Shown piece by piece: positions 8,743 through 17,175 of a stretch of 64,000 nt of DNA (the stretch's first letter is position 1; each line of letters starts with the position of its first letter). A model generated the notes under the pieces. That model saw only the letters and a list, made by a program, of their open reading frames with translations. It was not told the DNA's origin and ran no database searches. The stretch comes from CAZDWZ01 sp964509425 (GTDB taxonomy: Bacteria; Bdellovibrionota_C; UBA2361; SZUA-149; CAZDWZ01), in the NCBI GenBank assembly GCA_964509425.1, contig CAZDWZ010000014.1, positions 70,693-134,692 on the forward strand, in the 5' to 3' direction. The translations under genes and the position numbers were made by a program.

Positions 8743-9420
8743 CTACCGCCGCTCGGCGCGGTAGACCGCCTCATTCTCGTACTGCCAGGTGAGTTGCGGC
8801 TTTTCGAACCCCTTCAATTCAAGCAAAACAAACTGTTCGCTCAACTTTTCCGGTTTGTCGTCATGCTCGATGTGGTGCAACCAAGTTGTAAGCTCCTCGC
8901 CCGAGAGATGCGATCTCACATGTTCGAGATAAATTTCCTTCGAACGCCGATCGGACTCTTCATCTTCTCGTTTACAGAAATCTCCGTTCACGAAGATTCC
9001 GCCTGGACGCAGCCACTCAGCCAACCGTCCAAAGACTTCCGATTTTTCGTCGGAAGAGAGGTTGTGCATGGTCACCGCTGAGATGATGCCATCGAAGCGT
9101 TTCCCGGGGACGAAATCGAGAATGTTACTCTCAATCAATCTGATCCGCTCCGCATATTCGGCCAAATTTTTTTCGGCTTTGGCGAGCATGCGACCGGAAA
9201 AGTCCACTCCGGTCACGAACGCGAGTGGATATTTTTTGAGAATCAGGCCGGCGCCGTGCCCAGTACCGATACCGATGTCAAGAATTTCAAGAGGCTTTTC
9301 GAATGAAAGCTCGAGGGATGCCGCAAGATAAGCGTGGAGACGGTCGTTCTTCATGACGACTGCATCTACCACCGTGTCATAATCTCCCACCGACTTCGCG
9401 AAATGTTCCTTCACCGGCAT
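8743..9420 (-). CDS. class I SAM-dependent methyltransferase
   Basis: A 225-residue Rossmann-fold methyltransferase. Motif I is LDIGIGTGHGAG, motif II region VTGVDFSGRMLAKAEKNL, and motif IV is the FDGIISAVTMHNLSSDEK stretch, followed by LRPGGIFVNGDF. The substrate is not predictable. I start it at the ATG at 9420 because AAAGGAA lies 7 bases ahead; a longer frame reaches 9477 but its extra 19 residues are basic and unlike the family. It is monocistronic. A hairpin (GTCTACCGC at 8741-8749 and its complement at 8758-8766) overlaps its stop region between the two convergent genes. Confidence 0.85.
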   Translation of the reverse strand: MPVKEHFAKSVGDYDTVVDAVVMKNDRLHAYLAASLELSFEKPLEILDIGIGTGHGAGLILKKYPLAFVTGVDFSGRMLAKAEKNLAEYAERIRLIESNILDFVPGKRFDGIISAVTMHNLSSDEKSEVFGRLAEWLRPGGIFVNGDFCKREDEESDRRSKEIYLEHVRSHLSGEELTTWLHHIEHDDKPEKLSEQFVLLELKGFEKPQLTWQYENEAVYRAERR

Positions 9421-9598
9421 AGTGATTTCCTTTGTTCGTCTGAAGCGTTTGCGAAACAAGAGTAACGGCTGAACCATCGTTAAGGTAGAGCGCGAGCTTG
9501 CCTGTCAGCAAAATGATGCCTAACCGTCGCCTCTTTTAAGACTTCGATATCGATCGGCGATGTGACGGGCAGTTCCAGTGCTCTCACCTATGAAGGGC

Positions 9599-9628
9599 AA
9601 AAAAAAAGCCCAGTCATGAGACTGGGCT
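9599..9628 (-). terminator. intrinsic terminator after rpmE2
   Basis: A perfect 9-bp stem (AGCCCAGTC at 9607-9615 and GACTGGGCT at 9620-9628) with an ATGA loop is followed, on the minus strand, by a run of nine T (A run at 9599-9607). It lies 30 bases beyond the stop codon of the L31 gene. Confidence 0.92.
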
Positions 9629-9658
9629 TTGTCGCCTGTGCGGCGTCGTGGCAACAGA

Positions 9659-9907
9659 CTACTTGCGTCCGTAACGCTTCTTAAACTTGTCTACTCGGCC
9701 TTCTGTATCAACCAGGCGCTGTGCTCCGGTGTAGAACGGATGAGAATAGCTCGAGATAACAAGCTGGTAGAGAGGATATTCCTTTCCGTCTTCCCAGGTC
9801 GTGGTCTTTTCCGACTTCACGGTCGAACGCGTCAGAAAGCGGCGGTTCGTCGAAGTGTCTTCGAATACGATTTCTCGGTAGTTTTCCGGGTGGATTCCTT
9901 CTTTCAT
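9659..9907 (-). CDS. rpmE2: 50S ribosomal protein L31 type B (zinc-free)
   Basis: An 82-residue L31 of type B. It begins MKEGIHPENY and contains the type B insert and the SYSHPFYTGAQRLVDTEGRVDKF signature (residues about 54-76). It has no cysteine at all, so it lacks the zinc-binding CxxC of type A L31. Known zinc-free L31 proteins replace the zinc form when zinc is scarce, often under Zur. It lies downstream of rpsN on the same strand with a 92-base gap and is closed by a strong terminator. No Zur-like palindrome was recognised nearby. Confidence 0.95.
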   Translation of the reverse strand: MKEGIHPENYREIVFEDTSTNRRFLTRSTVKSEKTTTWEDGKEYPLYQLVISSYSHPFYTGAQRLVDTEGRVDKFKKRYGRK

Positions 9908-9999
9908 GGACTCTATCTCTGACTCTGAACGGTATCTGTGGAACTCTCGATAAATAAAATTTCTATCCGGCCGGGTTTCCTCCGACCGTTTAGATTCGC

Positions 10000-10305
10000 T
10001 TACCAGCTGGACTTCGTTACTCCAGGAAGCTCGCCTCTCATGCTGCGCTCGCGGAGCATGTTTCGGCAGAGCCCGAACTTACGATAGTAACCGCGCGCCC
10101 GGCCCGTCAGCTCGCAACGATTGCGGATGCGAGTAGCGCTTGAGTCTCTCGGAAGCTTGCGAAGCTTCTTTGCAGCCGTTTCTTTGTCTTCATAGCTGGC
10201 GTCAGCGCTTGCCAAGACAGCCTTCAATTCTTTCCGCCGCGCCGCATACTTAACGACCGTATCCTTGCGCTGCTGATTTCTAACGATCTTGCTTTTCTTC
10301 GCCAT
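10000..10305 (-). CDS. rpsN: 30S ribosomal protein S14 (zinc-free long form)
   Basis: A 101-residue S14 of the long, zinc-independent type found in E. coli: PRDSSATRIRNRC, TGRARGYYRKFGL and the C-terminal MRGELPGVTKSSW are typical. The two CxxC pairs of the short zinc form are absent; only single Cys residues remain at those places. It is not inside the usual spc ribosomal operon but stands with rpmE2, also zinc-free. No clear Shine-Dalgarno sequence precedes the ATG at 10305. Confidence 0.95.
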   Translation of the reverse strand: MAKKSKIVRNQQRKDTVVKYAARRKELKAVLASADASYEDKETAAKKLRKLPRDSSATRIRNRCELTGRARGYYRKFGLCRNMLRERSMRGELPGVTKSSW

Positions 10306-10372
10306 GAGATTAACTATGAAAATGGTCTGAATTTACAAATCTTTCCCGCTGCCTGCGGCTTTGGAGCGCGGC

Positions 10373-10401
10373 AACATAGCCTAGTAAGCTGGCAGATTCA
10401 A
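10373..10401 (-). promoter_or_regulatory. possible promoter of rpsN-rpmE2
   Basis: Reading the minus strand, TTGAAT (10396-10401) and TATGTT (10373-10378) are separated by exactly 17 bases, about 65 bases ahead of the rpsN start codon. Each box matches the vegetative consensus at four of six positions. This is a by-eye call with no supporting conservation. Confidence 0.35.
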
Positions 10402-10944
10402 TACACACTCCGGCGATTTCAAGCCGAAACTGCCCCCGGGCGGCGGCTCGAGTTGCCAGACTTGCGCGTTCGGAGCAGAAAAGACCGAATTTCCAACCCC
10501 TCGCTGGCCTCCCTTTAGGTCTTGACGAAAACCAAGGCTCTCTTTTGGGTTTGGCATCCCGGAAGTCTCCAATCTCAGCTGCGGATACTTTTGTAAAACC
10601 TCGGACGGCCTCAGAGTGAGGTCCGGGGGGCGCGCACAGCATAAAAAATATTTCGTCGATAACGGTTCCGATCAGATTCGGTTCAAAGGTTCTTATTTTC
10701 GACTGTGGCGGCGGCGTGGGCCGGCGGACGACGCAATGTTAGCGATTCAAAATATTAGCTTTCTTTATAAGGGGTATTGATCCATCGGCAATATATTCCG
10801 GGAATCAAATGCCGTTATACTGTCATCAATAGGCTGCGATGCATTCAGAAGCATGACGAAGGTTTGTGTAATGAATCGGTTAGCTCAGTATACTCAGAGT
10901 GTAGTTCTCAGTTAGTATCGCTTAGATAAAACGGCTGTTGGTTT
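10402..10944 (+). other. long intergenic region before the glycogen synthase gene
   Basis: I see no supported gene in these 540 bases. The left half (to about 10640) is G+C rich and contains a hairpin around 10598-10627 (CGGAC / GTCCG with an inner CCTC / GAGG). The right half is A+T rich and should hold the promoter of the glycogen synthase gene; TATACT boxes occur at about 10814 and 10891, but neither has a convincing -35 partner. An unrecognised small RNA cannot be excluded. Confidence 0.3.
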
Positions 10945-13900
10945 ATGAGTCAGCCCACGCCCGGCTCACATCTTCATGTTCGAGCGGCTTTCGCCGGGAG
11001 AGATGTTCACGCGTTGCTTTGTGAAATTCTCGGTCGAAAGAAAAAGCCGGCGTCTTCAGAGAACCGCCGCGAACCACAATCCGAAGTCGTCGCAAGTTTT
11101 TCAACCAAAGACGATACGCTTACATTGTCGAGTCTCCTCTACGGACGACTTCCGATCGAATTCAGCCTGAAGCCGAACTCACGCTCTTACGAAAGCTTCT
11201 TAAGACTTCTTCTAGAAGAGCTCCGACGAGTCTCGCAGGAAGAGAAAACCTCCGGGAAATCTACGGATCGAAAGTCCGTCGCTCAGCTCACCTCGCACAT
11301 CGAGCGGAAGATTAGAGCCTTTGCCGATTCGAGTTCGCAAACGCTCAACAAGAACGGATCAAGATTCAACGGACCCGCAGGGTTTGGTCCGAATGGCTTG
11401 AGTACGAACGGTCTTGCTGAGGTGATTGACGTGTTTCGGGATGACGTGGAGGCTGGTGCGATTGAAGCATCGGTCTCGAAAGAACGCCGCCCAAGACAGC
11501 GGCCTCTGCTCTCTCGTAAGACGAAGAAGGAGCATGGGTTTCGCTTCGTGCGTTCCGAGGAGGAATCGCCGCAGCTCATCTCAGGCTTCCTCAGTCTAGA
11601 GGTCGATGAAGAGTCGTCTCCCGCGAGGGCTGATGAAGCACCGCTCACGGACTGGTATGAGGCGGAAGAAACTCTCAAGCGTTCCTTCCGGGTCGTTTCA
11701 GGGCGACTGCTCGACGTGCAAAATTCGAAAGCTATGATCGAATTCATCTGCGAGGTTCCAACGGAGTATCTCGGTGACATTCGATTTCTCGTGCATTGGG
11801 GCCGATATTCGGGTCCGGCGCGTGGCTGGTGGGACGAAGAAATCGCTGCTTCGGATATTCAGCGGATTGCTTTTGGTCAGACCGGACGCCGATGGAAGTC
11901 CCGAAGACGCGTTGCTAACGCTGTGGTCCGCGTCGAGTCATTGAAGATCAGAAAAGAGATTGATGTCGAGCTCGATGCTCAGACGGGGTCATTTGGCGCC
12001 GTGCTCTCAGTCGAGCTTCGAGGAGGAGGGGAGCGTTGCTGGGGGAACATTCCAGGAATGGGCGACCTGTGTTTCCAGGTCACCGGTGCGCAAGCTCGCA
12101 TCCCCATCGGCACACACCTTCCGCCCCTTCCGGGCTCTGCGAAAGAAGAGGGGATCGGACTTTCAGCGTCACTGTCCAGCTTTGAGAAATTTATTTCTCT
12201 CGTCGGAGAGAAGGAGAAGGAAGAGAAGCAGTACGAGCTTGCGCGCTCGCTCGCCTCTGCGATCCGCTGGAATCCGGCACTTCGCGAATCGATTGCCGAG
12301 TATGGGCGGCGTGCCGCGCTCGCCGAAGTGTCAGAAAATGGTTCACGCGAATTGAATCCCCGAAAAAAGCGGAGTCTTCGAACCGCCGCAAAGTTAGTCC
12401 AAAATCTCGGTGTCGGAGGAGTGGTCATCGTTGCTCCCGAAGGTCCGCAAGCAATCGCCGGTGGGCTCGCCCAGGTGGTCGTTGGACTGACTTCCGTATT
12501 CAACTCTGAAGGGGTGGCGACGACCATCATTTCGCCGCTCTACGAGGAGTCTCAGGGAAGCAAGCATCGCTCCGCAAAAGAGATGATCCAAGACGGAGTC
12601 ATCCTCGAAGGGAAGCGGTGTCCGCTGACGTTGTTGGGGTCGATTCGGATTCCCTTTGGACCCGAATTCGATTCAGGCACTTCGCAAAAGCGGCGGAATG
12701 CCGAGATAGTCGTGGCAGAAGTCTACGAAGCCAAGAACAAGCTCGTTCGAACTTTGTTTCTCAGACACCGGCAGCTCGCAGATAAGCTCTACTCGGCTGT
12801 CGATAGTAGTGAGCAGATTCGACGAGCAATTTTTCTCTCTCGCGGTGCGCTCGAGCTGATGCGGGATGAGAGCTTCTCGATTTTTGGCGACGCGGTGATC
12901 ACGAACGATTGGCTCACGGGACTCGTCCCGGTGTACTTGAAGACGCACCCTCGCTACAACGAATGCCAGAAACTGCGATCTATTCCCGTCGTTCACATGA
13001 TTCACAACGGCGGGCACGCGTATCAGGGACGATTTTTCACCAATCAATTCGGACGCGATCTCTGGCCGATGTTCGACCTCTCCGAGGATCATTTTTTCGG
13101 GCTTTCCGACCCGAACGATCGCCGGTACTTGAATCTGTCCGCCGGGGCCGTATTTCACACGAACGGCGCGCTCCTCGCAGTCAGTAAACCCTATGCGGAG
13201 TCGCTCCTCACTCCGAAGGGCGGGGAAGGTCTGCAGTCGCTCTTCCGATCAAAACGGCATCTCCTCTTCGGCGTGAGTAACGGCATCGATCTCCATGAGC
13301 TGAGAAAGTTCGCGTGGCAAGTCGGTGAAGAGGCGTCCCGAGCTCTCGGCCGGACGAAGCCCCTTCTCCCGCGGTTTCGAAGCGACGGGATGCTTTCACG
13401 ATTGTCGGAATATAAGTGGGCCGCGAAGCAGGTGGTGCAGAGTAACCGCGGGCTCATAGAAGACCCAAGCGCCATTCTCATCTCACTGGTGGGCCGCCTC
13501 GCGGAGCAAAAAGGAATTCGTCTCCTGGTCGAACCGGGGGAGAAGGGAGAGCCGTCGCTGATGGAGCTCATACTGCAGGAATTTCCCTGTGCACAGTTCC
13601 TGCTGGCCGGACCACTGAGTCTCAATGATCCTGCGGCAAAATTGTTTTCGACCGTCGTCGAAGATTTGGTGGAACGCTATCCTGGAAGGGTGCAGAGCGC
13701 GTTCTCTTTCCTTCCGCATCGAGAGGCGCTTGAGATAACGCTCGGCAGTAATCTTTTCCTCATGCCTTCACGTTACGAGCCGGGTGGCATTACACAGCTT
13801 GAAGCTTTGGCCTGCGGAACTCCGGTCGTAGCCCGGAAAATTGGTGGTATTGCGGCAACTGTCTCGCAGTACGACCCGACGGGCCGAATGGGAACCGGCT

Positions 13901-14145
13901 TCCTCTTCGAGGAGTATCGGAGCAGAGACTTCCATCAAGCGCTTCGCGAAGCGATTGTCACCGTAGGTGACCCGCGTCACCGTCTCTCGCTGCTTCGATG
14001 TGGAGCGCTCGCCGAGAACGACTGGAGCAACCGTGCCGAGGCGTATTTGGCCCTTCTTCAGCACGTTGTCGGAGCTCTTTCGCTGCCCATCGAAACGCCG
14101 ACCTTCGGCCGCCGGCGCCAGCTGCTTATCCGCTCACGCGGCTAA
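10945..14145 (+). CDS. glgA: glycogen/starch synthase (GT5) with large N-terminal extension
   Basis: A 1066-residue protein, about twice the usual GlgA length. Residues from about 475 to the end are a GT5/GT-B glycosyltransferase: GGLAQVVVGL at 506-515, NDWLTGL, the HN motif H687-N688 (IHNGGHAYQG), GRLAEQKG with R851 and K856, and the donor-site E945 in SRYEPGGITQLEALACG. The nucleotide-sugar lysine of the KTGGLAD motif is replaced: the cell reads I504-A505-G-G-L-A-Q510. Residues 1-475 are unassigned; about 1-230 look charged and disordered, and about 235-400 look like a beta-rich domain (VHWGRYSGPARGWWDEE region), perhaps carbohydrate binding. The protein probably elongates alpha-1,4-glucan from ADP- or UDP-glucose. 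The ribosome binding site is weak. Confidence 0.85.
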   Translation: MSQPTPGSHLHVRAAFAGRDVHALLCEILGRKKKPASSENRREPQSEVVASFSTKDDTLTLSSLLYGRLPIEFSLKPNSRSYESFLRLLLEELRRVSQEEKTSGKSTDRKSVAQLTSHIERKIRAFADSSSQTLNKNGSRFNGPAGFGPNGLSTNGLAEVIDVFRDDVEAGAIEASVSKERRPRQRPLLSRKTKKEHGFRFVRSEEESPQLISGFLSLEVDEESSPARADEAPLTDWYEAEETLKRSFRVVSGRLLDVQNSKAMIEFICEVPTEYLGDIRFLVHWGRYSGPARGWWDEEIAASDIQRIAFGQTGRRWKSRRRVANAVVRVESLKIRKEIDVELDAQTGSFGAVLSVELRGGGERCWGNIPGMGDLCFQVTGAQARIPIGTHLPPLPGSAKEEGIGLSASLSSFEKFISLVGEKEKEEKQYELARSLASAIRWNPALRESIAEYGRRAALAEVSENGSRELNPRKKRSLRTAAKLVQNLGVGGVVIVAPEGPQAIAGGLAQVVVGLTSVFNSEGVATTIISPLYEESQGSKHRSAKEMIQDGVILEGKRCPLTLLGSIRIPFGPEFDSGTSQKRRNAEIVVAEVYEAKNKLVRTLFLRHRQLADKLYSAVDSSEQIRRAIFLSRGALELMRDESFSIFGDAVITNDWLTGLVPVYLKTHPRYNECQKLRSIPVVHMIHNGGHAYQGRFFTNQFGRDLWPMFDLSEDHFFGLSDPNDRRYLNLSAGAVFHTNGALLAVSKPYAESLLTPKGGEGLQSLFRSKRHLLFGVSNGIDLHELRKFAWQVGEEASRALGRTKPLLPRFRSDGMLSRLSEYKWAAKQVVQSNRGLIEDPSAILISLVGRLAEQKGIRLLVEPGEKGEPSLMELILQEFPCAQFLLAGPLSLNDPAAKLFSTVVEDLVERYPGRVQSAFSFLPHREALEITLGSNLFLMPSRYEPGGITQLEALACGTPVVARKIGGIAATVSQYDPTGRMGTGFLFEEYRSRDFHQALREAIVTVGDPRHRLSLLRCGALAENDWSNRAEAYLALLQHVVGALSLPIETPTFGRRRQLLIRSRG

Positions 14146-14335
14146 ATTTTCCACAGATATTCTCGGTCATATCGCTCATCGCAGCGGTTGGAGTGTGAGA
14201 AATGCAGGTTAACGTCCAGGAATAACTAGACCTAGAATCAGCGCCTCCGAGGGGCGTATAATATCATCATACTTCAACGTCTAAGTGACGATGATTTGAG
14301 TAGGGTTTTTCGAGGATTTTCGAGGTTTTGCCCCT

Positions 14336-15403
14336 ATGGGCGCGTTCACGAGAACTTGCTGGTTGAGTTTGGCGTTTCTGCTGACCGGCTGCTTTGCGAT
14401 CCCCGGCAATCCTCATTATTCCGGTCCTTCTCCCCGTCCGCCGGAGGTGGAGGCGTATTACAAGGCCGACGTACCGTTTACCGGCTATTACGAAAAAATC
14501 ATCAAATTTGGAAAACGTTACTCGTTGAAAGAGGTCCATGTTGAGACCGAAGCGGGTGAGATTGTTGTTGATTACTATCAACGCCCCGAAAAGTCGGACG
14601 AGATAATCTTCATTTTCCCGATTCTTGGCGGGAAGTACATGATTGAGAGCTACTTCGCGCGCTACTTCGCGCGCCGCGGTTACGACACCGCAATTATTCA
14701 CCGGGACAAAGACTTCAAGAATCCCGACCAGTTCGACCATCTCGAGGAAATTTTCCGGAAAAATGTCGTCCGTGACCGGCTTGCCATGGATTTCTTCGGC
14801 TCGATCTACGGGAAGAAGGAGTTCGGAAGTTTCGGGATTTCACGGGGTGCGATTAACGCCGCCATGACGGCTGGAGTCGATCCGAGGTTAAAATACAACG
14901 TTCTGGCGCTTGGCGGTTCGCATCTGCTCGAAATATTCAAGAAGAGTAATGTGAACGGCATCGAGCGTTACGTTCAACGAGTGCAAAAGGCGAAAGGAAT
15001 CACCCGTCAGCAATTTTTTGAGTACATCGAGAAAACGGTTAAGACCGACCCGAAAAACCTCGCGAAATATATCGACGCTGAAAATACGTTGATGTTCCTT
15101 TCGATGTTTGATCAAGCGGTGCCGATAAAGTACGGAATGAAGTTGCGGGAGGAGATCGGGGAACCTCGGACCGTTTTTCTGACCAGCGGACATTTCTCGA
15201 GCATCATCTTCACGCAATTCGTGAGAATGCTGCCGCCCTCGGAGGGGCTCTGCTTTTTCCCCTTCGATTTCATCGAGTCGGAGGCGATGCAGTTTTATAA
15301 TCGCTCCTTCGACAGGGGAGGGATAGACTTCTTCTATCTGCCGTTTCAAGTCATTCAGCTCCCTCTCGGAGCGCTGAGCTATCTTTACTACGAGATTTTC
15401 TAG
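14336..15403 (+). CDS. lipoprotein of the alpha/beta-hydrolase fold
   Basis: A 355-residue protein with a lipobox (LLTGC, acylated Cys at residue 19). The alpha/beta-hydrolase order is visible: IFIFPILGGKYMIESYFARYFARRGYDTAIIHR (oxyanion strand and following helix, about 91-123), nucleophile elbow G-I-S169-R-G in GSFGISRGAINAAM, an acidic turn in MFDQAVPIKYG and a C-terminal GHFSS His. It is probably an outer- or inner-membrane anchored esterase or lipase. The substrate is unknown. A TATAAT box lies at 14257-14262, without a clear -35 partner. It converges on the C45-type hydrolase gene, with 123 bases between them. Confidence 0.72.
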   Translation: MGAFTRTCWLSLAFLLTGCFAIPGNPHYSGPSPRPPEVEAYYKADVPFTGYYEKIIKFGKRYSLKEVHVETEAGEIVVDYYQRPEKSDEIIFIFPILGGKYMIESYFARYFARRGYDTAIIHRDKDFKNPDQFDHLEEIFRKNVVRDRLAMDFFGSIYGKKEFGSFGISRGAINAAMTAGVDPRLKYNVLALGGSHLLEIFKKSNVNGIERYVQRVQKAKGITRQQFFEYIEKTVKTDPKNLAKYIDAENTLMFLSMFDQAVPIKYGMKLREEIGEPRTVFLTSGHFSSIIFTQFVRMLPPSEGLCFFPFDFIESEAMQFYNRSFDRGGIDFFYLPFQVIQLPLGALSYLYYEIF

Positions 15404-15526
15404 GAACTGGGTCTGACGGGACGAGTGAAAAGCTTTTGTGGTCCCGGTGATCGCACGCCGAAGCACAGGAAAAGGCTCTCGAGCGGTTCTCGACAGACCG
15501 CTTTTCCGAGGACCGCGCTACGTTCC

Positions 15527-16789
15527 TCAGAAAGTCTGCTTGAACTTTGCCAGCGCTTTCCTGAAATCGAAGAAGGTATACGGTTGATCCGCAGCCCATT
15601 CAGAACGGCTCTTTGCGATGCTGAACCACACCTTCAACTCTTTCGGCTCGTAGATCACATTTTGAAAGTTCGACTTCATTGCGATCTTTGGGATGATGTC
15701 CTTCATGATGAGCTCTGGATTGATCTTTCCGTGGAGCTGCGTGAGAAGCTCGGTCATCTTCTCGTTGAAGTGCCCACCGTAGACGGTATCCGGAATCGGC
15801 GGCAGATGCTCTTTTTTGTCCTTAATATCTTCGTTTGGATGAAAGACGAGGAATCGGCTCGGGTCTCGAACATAAAGCTCGGCTTCTTCGGTTTTCCCGT
15901 CTGTCATGAGGAAGACGTATGAGGCCGTCGGCGGGGTCTCCTGGATGAGGCGCCTGACATCGGCGAGATTTTTGGCGCGCCGCATGATCTCCCGAAGCAT
16001 CATCGGCATTGGAGTACCTTCCAGCTTTTCAAACTCATTGTCTCCGTATCCCATTTCGCCGATGGTAATGCCTTCCGAGTTGATACCGGAGACGCATCCG
16101 ATAAATCCGACCCATGTCGCGTTGCAGCTCGGCAATCCTTCATTCGGAACTTGAACGTGGAAGAGCGGGTAGTGATGGAGGCGTGAAATTCGATGCATTC
16201 CCCAATCGAGAACCCGTACGGAGTACTGTTTTCCGTCTGGTGTCGCGGAGCGAGCAACGCTGAAATTACTGCAGGTCGTTGCAAGCTCTCCAGCGAGCAT
16301 TTGGTTGATGACTTTCTTCAGCTTCTTCTTCCCGCCCCATTCGCCGAAATCGGGGAAGATGTGAGCATGTTGCAACACGTGAAGCGGCAACCGAGAGCCG
16401 TGAGCGAGTCCATGCAGCTCATCAACGTAGTCTTGAGGCATGTAGGGCCGCATGCGTTCCCAGACTTCCGCGAAAAATTCTGGGAAGCGGAACTTTCTCA
16501 CGCCCTGCTCGTAAATGAAGCCAATGTTGTCTTGGACTTCTTTCCGCAGAAGTTTTCCCTGCTGATATCCACACTCGTAAGGTGTTCCGCGAGTGTAGAG
16601 CACTCGCATTTTTCCGTCTTCCGTCCACTCGAGCTTGGCTTTTGAGAGTATCTCTTGTTCCTTTTCCAGGCTGTCGATTACCGGGCTTCTGAGAAGCGCG
16701 TGCATCGGGTCGGCACGTAAATACCCGCAGCCGGGAAGCAGGGGGGCGGCGGCGAGCGGGGTGAGTTTCAAAAAATCGCGTCGTTTCAT
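15527..16789 (-). CDS. Tat-exported lipoprotein of the C45/acyl-coenzyme A:6-APA acyltransferase family
   Basis: A 420-residue protein. The N-terminus carries a twin-arginine motif (KRRDFLKLT) and a lipobox (LLPGC, Cys 21), so it should be folded in the cytoplasm, exported by Tat and lipidated. The body matches the C45/phospholipase B-like Ntn-hydrolases: RGTPYECGYQQGKLL (66-81), ELHGLAHGSRLP, the candidate autocatalytic nucleophile C173 in ATTCSNFSVA, then RVLDWGMH, the FIGCVSGINSEGITIGEMG core and PMPMMLREIMRRAKN. Such enzymes cleave amides of acyl chains or peptides (penicillin acyltransferase, ceramidase-like). Substrate unknown. Family members usually self-cleave just before the Cys. Confidence 0.82.
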   Translation of the reverse strand: MKRRDFLKLTPLAAAPLLPGCGYLRADPMHALLRSPVIDSLEKEQEILSKAKLEWTEDGKMRVLYTRGTPYECGYQQGKLLRKEVQDNIGFIYEQGVRKFRFPEFFAEVWERMRPYMPQDYVDELHGLAHGSRLPLHVLQHAHIFPDFGEWGGKKKLKKVINQMLAGELATTCSNFSVARSATPDGKQYSVRVLDWGMHRISRLHHYPLFHVQVPNEGLPSCNATWVGFIGCVSGINSEGITIGEMGYGDNEFEKLEGTPMPMMLREIMRRAKNLADVRRLIQETPPTASYVFLMTDGKTEEAELYVRDPSRFLVFHPNEDIKDKKEHLPPIPDTVYGGHFNEKMTELLTQLHGKINPELIMKDIIPKIAMKSNFQNVIYEPKELKVWFSIAKSRSEWAADQPYTFFDFRKALAKFKQTF

Positions 16790-16925
16790 AACCTTATCCT
16801 GGAAGTGGGTAGAAAACTATTATAACAGTTCTCCCAAGGATTAGGACGTCCGGAATTCGCGGTTTGATACAGAAATCTTTGACGGACGCGGGTAGAATCG
16901 CCGTTCGGGATGCCTCGACTCTAGA

Positions 16926-17054
16926 AGTCATTTCATAAATACCTCTAGACCCCCAGAACTCCAGACCTCCGTGTTGAAAAGATAGAGCAGCTGCCTTCGT
17001 TTAAACACGGAGTTCTAGAGTTCTGGAGTTTGAGAGAAATTTATGAAATTGCCT
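16926..17054. repeat. long imperfect inverted repeat (MITE/REP-like hairpin)
   Basis: Two arms of about 50 bases (16926-16975 and 17005-17054) are complementary with roughly a dozen mismatches by hand alignment. Both contain the strings TTTCATAAAT, CCAGAACTC and CTCCGTGTT or their complements. The 29-base centre is unpaired. CTCTAG/CTAGAG-like ends extend the pairing outward to about 16918-17069. No protein is encoded. It has the form of a non-autonomous palindromic element. Confidence 0.6.
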
Positions 17055-17101
17055 CTCGTGGCTCTAGATTTTGCTGGCTCGGCTGCTCTGAGCGGTGCCG
17101 C

Positions 17102-17131
17102 ATTAATTCGCGACTTATGTCGCGAATTAAT
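17102..17131 (-). repeat. perfect hairpin downstream of leuB
   Basis: A perfect 13-bp stem (ATTAATTCGCGAC at 17102-17114, its complement at 17119-17131) has a TTAT loop and lies 44 bases beyond the stop of leuB. There is no T run on the minus strand, so it is not a standard intrinsic terminator; it may stabilise the 3' end of the long operon mRNA. Together with the neighbouring inverted repeat it fills the 386-base gap between 16790 and 17175. Confidence 0.55.
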
Positions 17132-17175
17132 TGGCCGCGGCGTGAGTGCCGAGCTACGTCACCGGGCGTGCACCG

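Noticed and set aside
10310..10642. 110-codon open frame on the minus strand upstream of rpsN
   Set aside because: No ribosome binding site, no recognisable motif, and it covers the predicted rpsN promoter. It reads like G+C-rich non-coding sequence.
10878..10900. D-arm-like GGTTAGCTCAGT ahead of glgA
   Set aside because: No T-loop, acceptor stem or anticodon arm follows in the next 90 bases, so this is not a tRNA gene.
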